A DNA stretch of 33,516 nucleotides from Massilia norwichensis (GCF_024753245.1 NZ_JANUGX010000044.1:1-33516), one strand, 5' to 3'; positions 8,289 through 19,999 are shown, numbered from the stretch's first letter. Numbers and translations: made by a program. Notes: a model not told the origin generated them from the sequence alone.

Positions 8289-9914
8289 ATGCCCGTCTAC
8301 GTGCAGCACGAAACCCTAGCCCGCATCAACGATGTGTTCAGCCCCGAGGCGATCTGGCAGGCGCCCGGGCTGGCCCTGTTCTCGCGCCGTCCGCTGCTGC
8401 GCGACCTGCTCGAACGCGCGCCGCGCGAGCAGCGCGGGCGCGCCGCCACCCGCTGCTTCTCGCACGTGACGCTGGCGCTGCCGCAGGAAGAAGTCGACGA
8501 CGACCGCCACCTCACGCGCGGCGCCCGCGTGCGCGACCTGGCCGAGGGCCTGGCGGCGCTGCACCAGAAGGACTTCGGCGACCTCCTGAAAGGCGACGAG
8601 GTGCGCTACCACGTGGTCGGCGCGGAGGATCTGGCGCCGGGCGAGGTCGAGGTCCGCTTCGGCCACGCAGTCTATTTGCCGGCACCGGGCGAGAAGGTGC
8701 AGTACACGGTCAGCGTGTCGCGCGACAGCGCGGTGTGGAAGACGGTCTGCCCGATCTACCCGAACCAGCGCCTGACCCTGATCGGCCACGACGAACACGA
8801 AGCCACCCACGTGGCGCCCGGCTGGCCCTTCGGCGCGGAAGGCGCGATCCTCCTGATCAACGACGGTCCCGATGCGCCGCTCGAGGTGCAGGTGCGGCCC
8901 AAGGATGCCTTCGAGTGCAGCTGGGACCAGCCGGGGGGCTATTACACGATCCGCTCGCGCCGCGGCGGGGTCGATGCCGGCGGGGCGCCGCTGCGCCTGC
9001 TCTTGCGCATCACGCCGGCGCCGGGCACACGCAGCATCGCCCCCCCCGCGGCACCGGCCCGCGCCGCCGCGCCCATCCCCGCTCAAATCTCGGCGCCGAT
9101 CCCGGCTGCGGCGCGCACACCAGCGACACCCTCTGCACGTCCGGCGGTGTGGAAGCCGCGCCAGGCCATCGAGGCCGACATGACGGCAGTGCCGCTGGCC
9201 GCCAGACCAGCCCCGGCGCCGATCACCGGCAGCGCGGAACTCGATGCCACCTATGCGCCGGTGGCGCGCCAGCGGGTGGCGCTGGCGGCGCTGGCCCTGC
9301 CGCGCCTGTCGCGCTACCGCGAAACCGGCGCCCAGGCACTGGAGCTCGGCCTGAACCGCGCCCTGCTGCCGTCCGCACCGGGCGCGGAGGCGGTGCTCGG
9401 CTTTGCCGTCGACGATGCCGACACCCTGCATGCGGTCACCGGCGCCGGCCGCGAAGCGGTGGCGGCGCCCAGTTCCTTCAGCCCCGTCGACGGCGCCCGG
9501 ATCGACCTGCTGGCCGTCGCGCCGGAGATGACGGACCGCTACCTCGCGCTGCTGCGCCTGCCGCAGGCCCCCGTCATGCCGGTGGCGCCGGGCGCGCGCT
9601 TCCTGTTCGGACGCGGCGCGCCGATGCTGGCCGCGCTGCGCGTGCTCGATTCGCCGCGCTTTCTGCGGCAGGCAGGCGGCGCCGCGACGTCGAGCGCCGA
9701 CCGCCTCGGCCTGTCGCGCAATGCCTTCAGCTTCGAAGCCGCGCCGGACGGTTATCGCATCGCCCGCGCCAGCGCGACCCAGGCCCTGTACCACCTCGAC
9801 GAAGGGCTGCGCTTCGTGGCCGCGATCGGCGACGCCACGCCCGAGCAGCCCTACCTGCTGCCGCCGGGTCACCACCTGGTGGCCGGCCATTACGTGCTGC
9901 GTTTCGACGCCTGA
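8289..9914 (+). CDS. Protein of unknown function with C-terminal FHA-like domain
   Basis: AAGGAGA precedes the ATG at 8289, 13 nt after the SEDS stop. The 541-residue protein has no signal peptide or membrane helix. Residues 1-245 form an unrecognised domain with several beta-rich stretches (VRYHVVGAEDL, YTVSVSRDS, YYTIRSRRGG). A Pro/Ala-rich linker covers about 247-290. The last 100 residues look like a divergent FHA domain: FLFGRG near 438, LSRNAF near 475, then ALYHLDEG and LLPPGHHLVAGHYVLRF. These fit the GR...SR...(L)xxGDxxxxG spacing of FHA folds, though the usual His after SR is replaced. A phosphothreonine reader for the adjacent kinase is plausible. The N-terminal domain remains unidentified. 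Confidence 0.72.
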   Translation: MPVYVQHETLARINDVFSPEAIWQAPGLALFSRRPLLRDLLERAPREQRGRAATRCFSHVTLALPQEEVDDDRHLTRGARVRDLAEGLAALHQKDFGDLLKGDEVRYHVVGAEDLAPGEVEVRFGHAVYLPAPGEKVQYTVSVSRDSAVWKTVCPIYPNQRLTLIGHDEHEATHVAPGWPFGAEGAILLINDGPDAPLEVQVRPKDAFECSWDQPGGYYTIRSRRGGVDAGGAPLRLLLRITPAPGTRSIAPPAAPARAAAPIPAQISAPIPAAARTPATPSARPAVWKPRQAIEADMTAVPLAARPAPAPITGSAELDATYAPVARQRVALAALALPRLSRYRETGAQALELGLNRALLPSAPGAEAVLGFAVDDADTLHAVTGAGREAVAAPSSFSPVDGARIDLLAVAPEMTDRYLALLRLPQAPVMPVAPGARFLFGRGAPMLAALRVLDSPRFLRQAGGAATSSADRLGLSRNAFSFEAAPDGYRIARASATQALYHLDEGLRFVAAIGDATPEQPYLLPPGHHLVAGHYVLRFDA

Positions 9915-9920
9915 GCTGCG

Positions 9921-10412
9921 ATGCCGATGGCGATGACGATGAGCGCACCGACCCCTGCCGCGACCGCGGCCGCCTACGTGCTGGGACTGGCGCTGACCCT
10001 GGTGCTGGCCGGTTGCCTGAGCCCGCGGCGCTGGTGGCGGCGCCCGACCGCCGGCAACCTGGCGCTGGCCGGCGGCGGCACGCTGGCCTTCGGCCTGCTG
10101 TTCTGCGTGCTGTTCGCGGCCCTGATGCCCGGCCGGCCGCCGCTGGCCGAAGCGCTGCCGCTGGCGACGCTGCCGCCACCGCCCGCGCATGCGCACGCGC
10201 CGGGCGTGGCGCGCTACCGCGTCATCGACGATCTCAACCTGCGCGCCGGGAAAGCCACGGGCGCCCCGCGCCTGGCGGTGCTGCCGCCCGGGACCCTGGT
10301 CACGCCCACCGGCGCGGTCGATGGCGACTGGCTGCAGATCCGCGCCCGTCACAAGGGGCGCCTGGTGGAAGGCTGGGCCAGCAGCCTGTGGCTACGCCGG
10401 GTCGACGAATGA
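9921..10412 (+). CDS. Membrane protein with C-terminal bacterial SH3 domain
   Basis: The 163-residue protein has two predicted helices (about 14-32 and 45-68), a Pro/Ala linker, and an SH3_3-type domain at about 93-160: YRVIDDLNLRAGKATGAP, VLPPGTLVTP, DGDWLQIRA, GWASSLWL. This NLRxGPxxxxxVLxxGxxV...WxxV...GWVxxxyL pattern is the standard bacterial SH3, often a peptidoglycan or peptide binder. Topology should place the SH3 in the periplasm if the N-terminus is outside or the protein has two helices. Four in-frame ATGs lie at 9921-9941 and none has a strong ribosome site, so the exact start is uncertain. It follows the FHA-like gene by 6 nt. Its 3' end overlaps the convergent acetyltransferase gene by 21 bp. 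Confidence 0.8.
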   Translation: MPMAMTMSAPTPAATAAAYVLGLALTLVLAGCLSPRRWWRRPTAGNLALAGGGTLAFGLLFCVLFAALMPGRPPLAEALPLATLPPPPAHAHAPGVARYRVIDDLNLRAGKATGAPRLAVLPPGTLVTPTGAVDGDWLQIRARHKGRLVEGWASSLWLRRVDE

Positions 10413-10880
10413 AGGCGTGAGCACCAGGCGCATCGGGTTGTAGCGCACGATGCCGTCCCGGGTCGGGGCGGTAGGCACGAAGCCCAGCGCGGCATAAAAG
10501 GGCAAGGCGTGGTTCGAGGCATTCACGGTGAACGCGCCCGGATGGCCCGGCCCCAAGGTTTTATCGAGCGCCGCGTCGCGCGCCGTCTCCCACAGCCTGC
10601 GCGCAATGCCGCGCCGGTGGAATTGTCGGTCGACATACAGGCTGTAGACGTGGCTGCGCTCGCGCACCGCGATGAAGCCGGCCAGCACGCCGTCGACCTC
10701 GGCGCCGTGATACGCGAAGCCCTTCCCGAAGAAGCCGCGCATGGCTTCTTCGCCCTGGCCGGCCAGGAAGGCTGCGCCGTCTTCGGGCGTCGATTCGTGC
10801 AGGATGAAGTCTTGCGCGGCACGGCGCAGCAGCGCGGCGCAGGCGGGGATGTCCTCTGGTGTGAGCGCTCGGATGTGCAT
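10392..10880 (-). CDS. GNAT-family N-acetyltransferase
   Basis: The 162-residue protein is a normal-length single-domain GNAT. It begins MHIRALTPEDIPACAALL, the usual first beta-alpha unit. The acetyl-CoA site motif lies in VYSLYVDRQFHRRGIARRL (R-x-x-G-I-A variant of Q/RxxGxG/A), and the last motif is NASNHALPFYAALGFV, typical of the family. The substrate is unknown. It is the only leftward gene within the rightward arm of the island and is divergent from the phosphatase gene at 10955, with 74 bp between them. It may be an unrelated passenger. Confidence 0.88.
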   Translation of the reverse strand: MHIRALTPEDIPACAALLRRAAQDFILHESTPEDGAAFLAGQGEEAMRGFFGKGFAYHGAEVDGVLAGFIAVRERSHVYSLYVDRQFHRRGIARRLWETARDAALDKTLGPGHPGAFTVNASNHALPFYAALGFVPTAPTRDGIVRYNPMRLVLTPSFVDPA

Positions 10881-10954
10881 GGTGTGACTAGTGTAAGGGA
10901 AAAGGCCCGCTAATCGTCGCTTGGCTTTTTGTCATTTGCGGTTAGAGTAAGGGG

Positions 10955-11929
10955 ATGCAGACGACCGAGGCTTTGAATCTTTCCTCCCTGCGCTTCGGCG
11001 CGCTCGACGTGGCGGCCGCATCGCGGCTGGGCGCCGGGCCGCGCCTGCGCGAAGAAAACCAGGACAACCTGCTGATCATCGACAGCGGCGGCCAGGCCGT
11101 GTGGCTGCAGGACCAGCAGCCGCAGCGCCGCCAACTGGCCCGCTGGCGCCAGGGCCATGGCCGCATCGCGGTGCTGGACGGGATGGGCGGCCACGGGCAC
11201 GGACGCGAAGCGGCGGAAGCCGTGGCTGCCGGCCTGCTGGCGATCCCGCCCTGCGATTCGGCGGCCGAGCTGGCGCGCCGCCTGGACCAGCTGCACGCCG
11301 AGCTGCAGCGCCATTTCGCCCAGCTGGCCGGCACCGGTCCGCGGCCCGGCACCACCCTCACCATGCTGGAGCTGCCGGCAGGGCGCGACCCGATCCTGTA
11401 CCACGTCGGCGATTCGCGCCTGTACGAGATCACGCGCGAGCGCGTGGCGCCGCTCACCGTCGACCACGTGCCGGCCACCGCCTTCGCGATGGGCGGGCTG
11501 CTGGGCGAGCAGGAATGGTGGCAGCAGGTGCACGGCGAGCACCGGCCGCAAGTCTCGCAAGCCTTCATCCTCGGGAATGCCTTCGCCAACCCGGCCCAGC
11601 TGAACGATCCGCTGTTCGAACTGACGCCGCTGAACCTGCCGCCCTGGCTGTGCGCCCTGCCCGACCGCCGCGCCGTCCCCTTGCGCCCAGGTGCCAGCTA
11701 TCTGCTGGCCACCGACGGCCTGTGGTCCTGCTCCGACCCCTACGGCTGGGTGGGACAGTGGCCGCAACTGCTGGGCGGCCGGCTGGATGCGGCCGGCATG
11801 CTGGCGACTCTGCTGCGCGCCTATGAAGCGCACCCGCCGGCCTTTTTCTACCCGGACAACGTCACCGCCATCCTGCTGCGCATGCCGGACGGCCCGTCGC
11901 GCGACGAAACGGTGTTGCCAGGAATTTGA
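10955..11929 (+). CDS. PP2C-family Ser/Thr phosphatase
   Basis: The 324-residue protein carries the PP2C metal-binding motifs in order: REENQDN (about 32-38), VLDGMGGHGHG (about 73), GTTLTML, YHVGDSRLYEI (about 152), LLATDGLWS (about 252) and the final Asp-Asn in YPDNVTAILLR (about 302). All expected Asp ligands are present, so it should be active on phospho-Ser/Thr. There is no signal peptide or membrane helix. A roughly 40-residue insertion around 165-225 (LLGEQEWWQQVHGEH) separates the GDS block from the ATDG block and may shape substrate choice. Its position beside kinases and FHA proteins makes it the likely counter-enzyme of the two kinases (inference). Confidence 0.92.
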   Translation: MQTTEALNLSSLRFGALDVAAASRLGAGPRLREENQDNLLIIDSGGQAVWLQDQQPQRRQLARWRQGHGRIAVLDGMGGHGHGREAAEAVAAGLLAIPPCDSAAELARRLDQLHAELQRHFAQLAGTGPRPGTTLTMLELPAGRDPILYHVGDSRLYEITRERVAPLTVDHVPATAFAMGGLLGEQEWWQQVHGEHRPQVSQAFILGNAFANPAQLNDPLFELTPLNLPPWLCALPDRRAVPLRPGASYLLATDGLWSCSDPYGWVGQWPQLLGGRLDAAGMLATLLRAYEAHPPAFFYPDNVTAILLRMPDGPSRDETVLPGI

Positions 11930-11983
11930 TTCTTTTTAGCAAAAAATCTTGCCAAACGATGCATGCCGCGCGCCGGCTGAGCG

Positions 11984-11989
11984 TAGAAT
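11984..11989 (+). promoter_or_regulatory. Possible -10 element before the FHA gene
   Basis: TAGAAT in the context TAGAATCG lies 43 nt before the ATG at 12033, in the 103-bp gap after the phosphatase gene. There is no clear -35 at 17 nt. The same TAGAATCG octamer appears on the other strand upstream of the SPFH gene (19989-19996), which hints at a common promoter type in the island. Confidence 0.3.
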
Positions 11990-12032
11990 CGCGTAAGCTT
12001 CTCCCGACGCAAGCGAGCTTATCCCGCCAACC

Positions 12033-13565
12033 ATGAAACGCTGCAGCAGCCCCGACCATCCGCACTGTACCGCCTGGGTTTTCCCCGGCGAACAGGCCTG
12101 CGCGCACGGTCATGGGCAGCCAGCGGCGGCGTCCAGCGCCGACCCGCTCGGTTCCAGCTTCGAGATGCTGCAGGAGGTCCGCGCCCGGCGCGATGCCGCC
12201 GATGCGATCCGGCCCGGCGCCGCGGCCGCGCCGGCACGCCAGGAAGCCCGGCCGCATCTGCATATCAGCGGCTTCGACCCGCGCGCCGCCGGCGGCCGCC
12301 AGGCGATCCGGCTCGAACTGCGCGGCATGCCGGACGACACCCCGCCCGAGCTGACCCTGCTGCTGCAATCGGCCCTGCTGCCCCAGGGCGGCGGCCGGCA
12401 TACCTTCACGCGCAGCCTGCGCGGCGACTGGCGTCCGCTGGTGGTGGAATTTTCCTCGCGCGGCCGCGAACACGGCCAGTACCGCGTCGACGTCGAACTG
12501 CATGCGCGCGACCCGCAGCACGGCCGCAACCGCACCTGGGTCGCCACCCCGGTGCTGCTGGTGCCGCGCGCCGATGCGTCCTTGGCCGAGATCCACCAGA
12601 CCTATCTCAACGCGCGCAAGAACGTGCGCATCCATGCCGACGACGCCTCGATCGCGCGCCTGCACGGCCTGGACGCCGCCGGCCCGCTGGATATCGCGAT
12701 CGATGCCCGCAATGCCTCGATCGCCCAGCTGCAGTTCGGCGCGCAGTCGGGCACGCACCAGGGCAAGATCGACCTGGCGCTGCCGACCATCGCCTGGGAC
12801 GAAGACCTGATCGAAATCGATCTGCCGGCCACGCGCCCACTGCACCCTTGCCCGGCGTCCCAGGCCTGCCTGGTGTATGCGGAACCGGATGCCGGCATGC
12901 CGCGCCAGCTGCGCCTGTTCGCGCTCGACGAGTGGGTGCTGGGCCGCATGGAAGCAGGACCGAACGGCAGCCTGCTCGAGGCCGAAGCCGACGTGCTGCT
13001 GTGCCATTACGGCGAGCATGGCCCGGACCACGAGGGCCTGACGCGGCGCATCTCGGCTCGCCACGCAGTCATCCGCCGGGGCCGGCAGGGCTTCGAGATC
13101 GAGGACGTGTCGCGCTACGGGCTACTGCTGGACGGGGTCTGGCCCGGCAGGCAGGGACCGGTCCCGCTGCGGCTGGGCATGCGCATCGAACTGACCGCCA
13201 GCATCAAGGGTGTGGCGGCGATGGTGGTGACGGCGCTGCTGCCGCATGCGGTGGTGCTGCACCGCGTCGACGGCGGCGGTGCGGCCGAGTGCATCATGCT
13301 GCTGGCGCCGGACGCGGCGCCAGGCAATCCGCCGGGCAGCGCATTGCCCCGTGCGGCCGCGCTGCCGCAGCTCTTCCACCGCGACGGCGGCTTCTGGCAC
13401 CGCGACCCGGTCAGCGGCGCCGACACGGCGCTTAGTCCGGCGGCCGCACTCGAGCGCCTGGCCGGTTTTCACGGCCAGGTGCGATTCACGGCATCGCCCT
13501 ATCCGGAATACAGAGCCCTGCGTGGCGCCGACCGCCGTGGCCGGCTACAGGCGCAGACGGCCTGA
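12033..13565 (+). CDS. FHA-domain protein with Cys/His-containing N-terminus
   Basis: The 510-residue protein begins MKRCSSPDHPHCTAWVFPGEQACAHGH, where Cys4, Cys12, Cys22 and nearby His could bind a metal. Residues 70-180 look beta-rich (HLHISGFDPRAAGG, LRGDWRPLVVEFSSRG), and 180-280 contains further strands. An FHA domain spans about 300-400: EWVLGRMEAG, then RRISARHAVIRRGRQGFEIED and SRYGLLLDGVW, then LRLGMRIEL. The SARH core keeps the Ser-Arg and His used for phosphothreonine binding, so it looks functional. The C-terminal 110 residues are unassigned. No membrane segment is seen. Likely a cytoplasmic adaptor reading phosphorylation by the island kinases (inference). It ends 1 nt from the end of the convergent microprotein gene. 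Confidence 0.8.
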   Translation: MKRCSSPDHPHCTAWVFPGEQACAHGHGQPAAASSADPLGSSFEMLQEVRARRDAADAIRPGAAAAPARQEARPHLHISGFDPRAAGGRQAIRLELRGMPDDTPPELTLLLQSALLPQGGGRHTFTRSLRGDWRPLVVEFSSRGREHGQYRVDVELHARDPQHGRNRTWVATPVLLVPRADASLAEIHQTYLNARKNVRIHADDASIARLHGLDAAGPLDIAIDARNASIAQLQFGAQSGTHQGKIDLALPTIAWDEDLIEIDLPATRPLHPCPASQACLVYAEPDAGMPRQLRLFALDEWVLGRMEAGPNGSLLEAEADVLLCHYGEHGPDHEGLTRRISARHAVIRRGRQGFEIEDVSRYGLLLDGVWPGRQGPVPLRLGMRIELTASIKGVAAMVVTALLPHAVVLHRVDGGGAAECIMLLAPDAAPGNPPGSALPRAAALPQLFHRDGGFWHRDPVSGADTALSPAAALERLAGFHGQVRFTASPYPEYRALRGADRRGRLQAQTA

Positions 13566-13566
13566 A

Positions 13567-13671
13567 TCAGTGCGGAATCAGGAGCAGGAACACCAGCGAG
13601 CAGCCGGTCAGCAGGGCCGCCTGCAGTGACAGCACGATCACTGGAATACGGATATCGTCCGGAATACGCAT
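13567..13671 (-). CDS. 34-residue single-pass membrane microprotein
   Basis: This small gene reads leftward from ATG 13671 and is preceded by a near-perfect ribosome site (AAGGAGGTG, 7-8 nt before the ATG), much stronger than those of its neighbours. The product is a short polar start (MRIPDDIRIP) followed by a hydrophobic helix (VIVLSLQAALLTGCSLVFLLLIP) ending in His. It looks like a membrane microprotein of the kind that modulates a larger partner. It is tail-to-tail with the FHA gene. A near-palindrome (13696-13711) lies just upstream. No family is recognised; the case rests on the ribosome site and the helix. Confidence 0.62.
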   Translation of the reverse strand: MRIPDDIRIPVIVLSLQAALLTGCSLVFLLLIPH

Positions 13672-13695
13672 AACACACCTCCTTGGAATAACGGA

Positions 13696-13867
13696 TGAGT
13701 TAGCTCACTCAACCATGCGTCACCAATCACTAGTGACCAATTATTCCACGCGCCTGCATCGACGTGGGTATCGTGTTTGTGCCGGAATGTTCGTACACTC
13801 GACAAACTTCGTTGCCGCATCGCAACGTAAACTTGGCGGTTTACTAAGTCAATGTTACCGAACATTG
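13696..13867. promoter_or_regulatory. Cluster of inverted repeats between the microprotein and MCP genes
   Basis: In the 251-bp divergent gap I find several inverted repeats. TGAGT-N6-ACTCA is at 13696-13711 and TCACTAGTGA at 13727-13736. CGTTGC-N6-GCAACG is at 13810-13827, GTAAAC-N6-GTTTAC at 13827-13844, and CAATGTT-ACCG-AACATTG at 13850-13867. AATGTTCG at 13786-13793 repeats, inverted, the CGAACATT inside the last palindrome (13859-13866). None is followed by a T run, so they look like operators and not terminators. They likely control the MCP, the microprotein, or both. Confidence 0.55.
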
Positions 13868-13922
13868 TGCGGTAGCAACATCAGCGCTAGAGTGCAGGCT
13901 CCACTTTTCGCTCTCTAGCGCC

Positions 13923-15474
13923 ATGTTCTCCACACTGTCGCTTCGCACCCGGCTGATCGCCACCATGGCCGCACTCGGCCTGCTCATCGTAGCCACCGGC
14001 CTGCTCGGCATCTACGGCATGCGTACCGCCGGCACGGCCTTGTCCGCGAATTACGACAACCAGTTGACCGTGAGCTCCTTAGGCAGCGCCAAGAATTCGC
14101 TGAGCCGCGCACGTTTCGTCCTCGACCGCGCAGTCCTGCATCCGGACGCGCCCGACCTCGACAAAACCCTCAAGCGCATGGACGATTTCATCGCCGATTC
14201 CGACAAGGAATGGGCCGCCTATCTTGCCGAGCCGCTCGAGCCGGAAGAAAAGCCGCTGGCGGAGGCGCTCGACAGCCGCCGCAAGGCTTATATCGACGAC
14301 ATCCGCGCCCTGGTACGCGCGATCAAGTCCAACGATGCCGACGCCATCGAGTCGCTGTTCATGAAGCAGCTGACTGCGAAATTCACCGACTACAACAATG
14401 CGGCGGTCAAGCTGGACGAGTACCAGACCGTCAGTTCGAAGGCTGCCTATGAGCATAGCCAGCAGCTGGCCGCCCGCCTCCTCAAGCTCGCGATCGCCGC
14501 CGTGGTGCTGGGCGCCATCGTGATCCTGGTCTCGTCGGTCCGCCTGCTGCGCGCCATCCTGCGCCCGCTCGACCAGGCGCTCGGCCACTTCGAGGCGATG
14601 GCGAAAGGCGATCTGTCGACGCCGATCGTGGCCGGCCGCCAGGACGAGATGGGCAAACTGCTGCAGGGCCTGGCCAACATGCAGCGCCAGCTTGCCGGCA
14701 CCGTCAGCAGCGTGCGCGACAGCAGCGTGCAGATCGCCACCGCGAGCGGCGAAATCGCGTCGGGCAACCTCAGCCTTTCCAGCCGCACCGAGCAGCAGGC
14801 GGCCAGCCTGGAAGAAACCGCTTCCTCGCTCGAAGAACTGACCTCCACCGTGCGCCAGAACGCCGACAATGCGCGCCAGGCGAACCAGCTGGCGGTCTCG
14901 GCCTCGGAAGTGGCGGTGCGCGGCGGCCAGCTCGTGTCGCAGGTGGTCGACACCATGGGCAGCATCGACGCCTCGTCCAAGCGCATCGTCGACATCATCG
15001 GCGTCATCGACGGCATCGCCTTCCAGACCAATATCCTGGCGTTGAACGCGGCGGTGGAAGCGGCGCGCGCCGGCGAACAGGGTCGCGGCTTCGCGGTGGT
15101 GGCGGGCGAAGTCCGCAACCTGGCGCAGCGCTCGGCGGCTGCGGCGAAGGAAATCAAGGAACTGATCACGACCTCGGTGGCAAATGTCGACGCCGGCGCG
15201 CAGCTGGTCGACAAGGCCGGCGCCACGATGGACGAAATCGTCACCAGCGTGGCCCGTGTCACCGACATCATGGCGGAAATCATGGCGGCGGGCGAGGAAC
15301 AAAGTTCGGGCATCGAGCAGATCAACCTCGCGATCGTGCAGATGGACCAGGCGACCCAGCAGAACGCGGCGCTCGTCGAAGAAGCGGCGGCTGCCGCCGG
15401 CGCGCTGCAGGAACAGGCCGAAACGCTGGCCGCCGTGGCCGGCAGCTTCCGCCTCAACCAGCAACGCGCCCTGG

Positions 15475-15500
<26 letters not shown>
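13923..15500 (+). CDS. Methyl-accepting chemotaxis protein, Tar/4HB type
   Basis: The 525-residue receptor has a first membrane helix at about 9-30 and a periplasmic four-helix-bundle-like sensor at about 31-187. A second helix (LLKLAIAAVVLGAIVIL) lies near 188-205, HAMP covers about 210-262, and the long signalling coiled coil follows. The conserved hairpin tip (IDGIAFQTNILALNAAVEAARAGEQGRGFAVVAGEVR) sits near 360-395. QEQAETL-type methylation segments flank it. There is no C-terminal NWETF-like tether. The ligand is unknown. It sits between the two arms of the kinase/SEDS island. Its last 26 bp overlap the end of the convergent kinase-FGE gene. Confidence 0.95.
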
Positions 15501-17825
<2,325 letters not shown>

Positions 17826-17829
<4 letters not shown>

Positions 17830-19946
17830 CCCCGCGCCGGCAGCGCCGCACCGCACGCGCCGCAGTAGCGGTCGCCTGCATGCGCATCGGCGTGACGGCA
17901 GGCCGCACCCGCCCCCGCAGTGCCGGCCAGCGCACCGGCGATGGCGCCGGCGACCCCGGCGCCCAACTGCGCCTGGCTCGCCAGCGCCGTCTTGTCGACG
18001 TCGTTCTGCAGCGCCAGCAGCTCGAGCTGGTGGCGGCGCTCGCGTTCTTCCTGGGCGTCGCGGCGGGCGCGGTCCTGCGCCACCTGCTCCTGGGCGAGGC
18101 GCCAGGCATCGGTGTTCGCCGCGCCGACCACGCCGGCCAGGGCCGCCAGCTGCTCGGCGCTCATGCCGGCATGCACGCGGGTCTTCATCACGTCGGCCAG
18201 CAGCGCCGCGTTGGCCGGCGCCACCAGCGCCACCTTCGCACCGTCGTCGAGGGCGCCCAGCGCCTGCAGGCGTTCGATCTCGGCGCGCGCCAGCACCAGC
18301 TCGTGCTCGCGCTGTTCGCGTTCGCCTTCGCGCCCGTTGCGCGCGGCGATGGTATCCGCTTCGATGGTGCGCAGCAGCTTTTCGTGCTGGGCCAGCGCAT
18401 CCTGCGACGCGCCTTCGCGGCGCAGGCTGTCCAGCTGCTGGCGCACCTGTTCGGCGTCCAGCGACAGGCGTCCCGCCGCCTGGGCATCCTGCCATTCGAG
18501 CACGCGCTCGGCTTCGCGCCGGTGCGCGGCGTTTTCCAGCTGGAGCAGCTTCAGGCGCGCCGCATGCTCTTCGTCCTGGATCTCGCGCTCGCGCCGCGCT
18601 GCCGCCTGCTCGGCTTCATGCAGGCGGGCCAGCTCGGCGCGCTGGCGGCTGGCGTCCTCAATGCCGCGCGCCTGCTCGATCTTGTTGCGGATCTGCTGCT
18701 GCAGCAACTGGTGGGCGAAACGCTGCTGGGCGAAGGCGCGCGACTGCGCCGCCTCCTGCTGCGCCACTTCGAGTTCGGTGCGCAGGCGGATCGCGGCCAG
18801 CTCGCGGGTCTGCTGCCATTGCGCGGCCTCGTCCTGGCGCGCGTTGCGCTTGCCGGCCAGTTCGTGTTCGAGCGCCGCCACCGCATCGACGGCGCCGCGC
18901 TCGATCGCCTGCTTGCGCGTGCGCGATTCGACGATGCGGCCGTACAGCTCGATCTGGCGGCCGCGGATCGCCTGGGCGCGCTCGGCGTTCTTCAGCGACA
19001 GGCCGGCGCGTTCCAGACTCTCGTCCTGGCTTAGCTCGGCGCGGCGGTGGCGCAGGCGCGCCTCCTGCTCCTCACGGCGGATGCGCTGCCATTCCTGCTC
19101 GTCATACAACTCGTCCAACAGCTTCGCATGCTCGATGCGCACGCGCTGCTCGTCCGCGGCCAGCCACAGGGTGCCGATGAGTTTTCCAACGCCGGCGCGG
19201 TTGGCATCGAACTTGTCGTGCTTCAGGGCGATCGTGTCGACCCGCACCACCGCCAGGCCGTACTGGGACAGCAGCAGCGCCAGCCCGCCCTGCAAATGCT
19301 GGTCGAGTTCCAGGCGCAGTTCGCGCCTGTCGGCCCGCTGCCCAGCCATATCGCGCAGCGAGCGCGCGCCGACGAATTCCTGCGCCAGCTCGGCCACCGA
19401 CGGCGCGATCAGCTCGCGCAGCTGCTCGTCCTTGATCGTGCCGGGCATGGTCATGAAGTGGCGCGCGAAAGCCGGCACGTTCTCGATCTTCAGCGACAGG
19501 GTCAGCGTGGCGTCGACCAGCAGGTGCTCGCAGGTGGTCAGGCCTTGCAGCGAAAACTCGACCGGCAAGGCGCCGCTGCGGGTGACCAGGATCTCGGCAT
19601 GCTGGTCGCGCAGCAGGTTGTTCAGGCGCGTGAAGAAGCCTTCGATCTCGTACTCGCCCTGCGGCACCTCGGTGGCCTGCCCGCCCTGCAGGATGTAGGC
19701 GCGGGCGGTGGCCGGCACGTGCAGGGTCTTGACGAAGATACCGGACAGCGCGCGCACGCCGAAGAACACGGCCAGTTCGTCCGGCCCCGGCGCCCAGCGG
19801 TTATCGACCAGCACCGGTTTGTGGCGCGGTGCGCCCAGCAGCAGGCCGCAGCCGGCGCAGTAAGCCGCCTGTCCTTCACGCTTTTGCTCGCCCCGGTGCT
19901 CGCAACGGGGACAGGCGCTACCGCCGATTCCGAACATCTTCAACAT
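17826..19946 (-). CDS. SPFH/band-7 coiled-coil protein with zinc ribbons at both ends
   Basis: The start at 19946 has AAGGAGT upstream. The 706-residue protein begins with a zinc ribbon (CPRCEHRG then YCAGCG, about 12-34). An SPFH-type domain follows at about 50-290: LLVDATLTLSLKIENVPAF, LRELIAPSVAELAQEFVG, LSQYGLAVVRVDTIAL. A very long charged coiled coil covers about 290-630. Near the end is a small Gly/Ala hydrophobic segment (GAGVAGAIAGALAGTAG) and a second Cys/His cluster (CRHADAHAGDRYCGACG). SPFH proteins form large membrane-linked scaffolds; this one lacks an N-terminal membrane helix. The layout recalls YdjL/YiaD-like virion-core SPFH proteins with zinc ribbons only in part. It is coupled by ATGA to the kinase-FGE gene, suggesting stoichiometric partners. 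Confidence 0.85.
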
Positions 19947-19990
19947 GACCCACTCCTTCTTGCCTTCTTCAACTGCTCAGCAGCCGGACG

Positions 19991-19999
19991 ATTCTAGCA
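19991..19999 (-). promoter_or_regulatory. Extended -10 promoter candidate for SPFH/kinase-FGE pair
   Basis: On the minus strand TGCTAGAAT (extended -10) ends about 45 nt before the SPFH start at 19946, in the 105-bp gap after the Lon-like gene. No good -35 is visible, as expected for extended -10 promoters. It would let the SPFH/kinase pair be expressed apart from the PBP operon. Confidence 0.4.

Noticed and set aside
8316..10352. 678-codon minus-strand open frame opposite the FHA-like and SH3 genes
   Set aside because: Low-complexity antisense frame spanning two real genes; no family features.
17830..18495. N-terminal extension of the kinase-FGE frame
   Set aside because: It lies entirely over the SPFH coding frame and is low complexity; ATG 17829 coupled by ATGA is the natural start.
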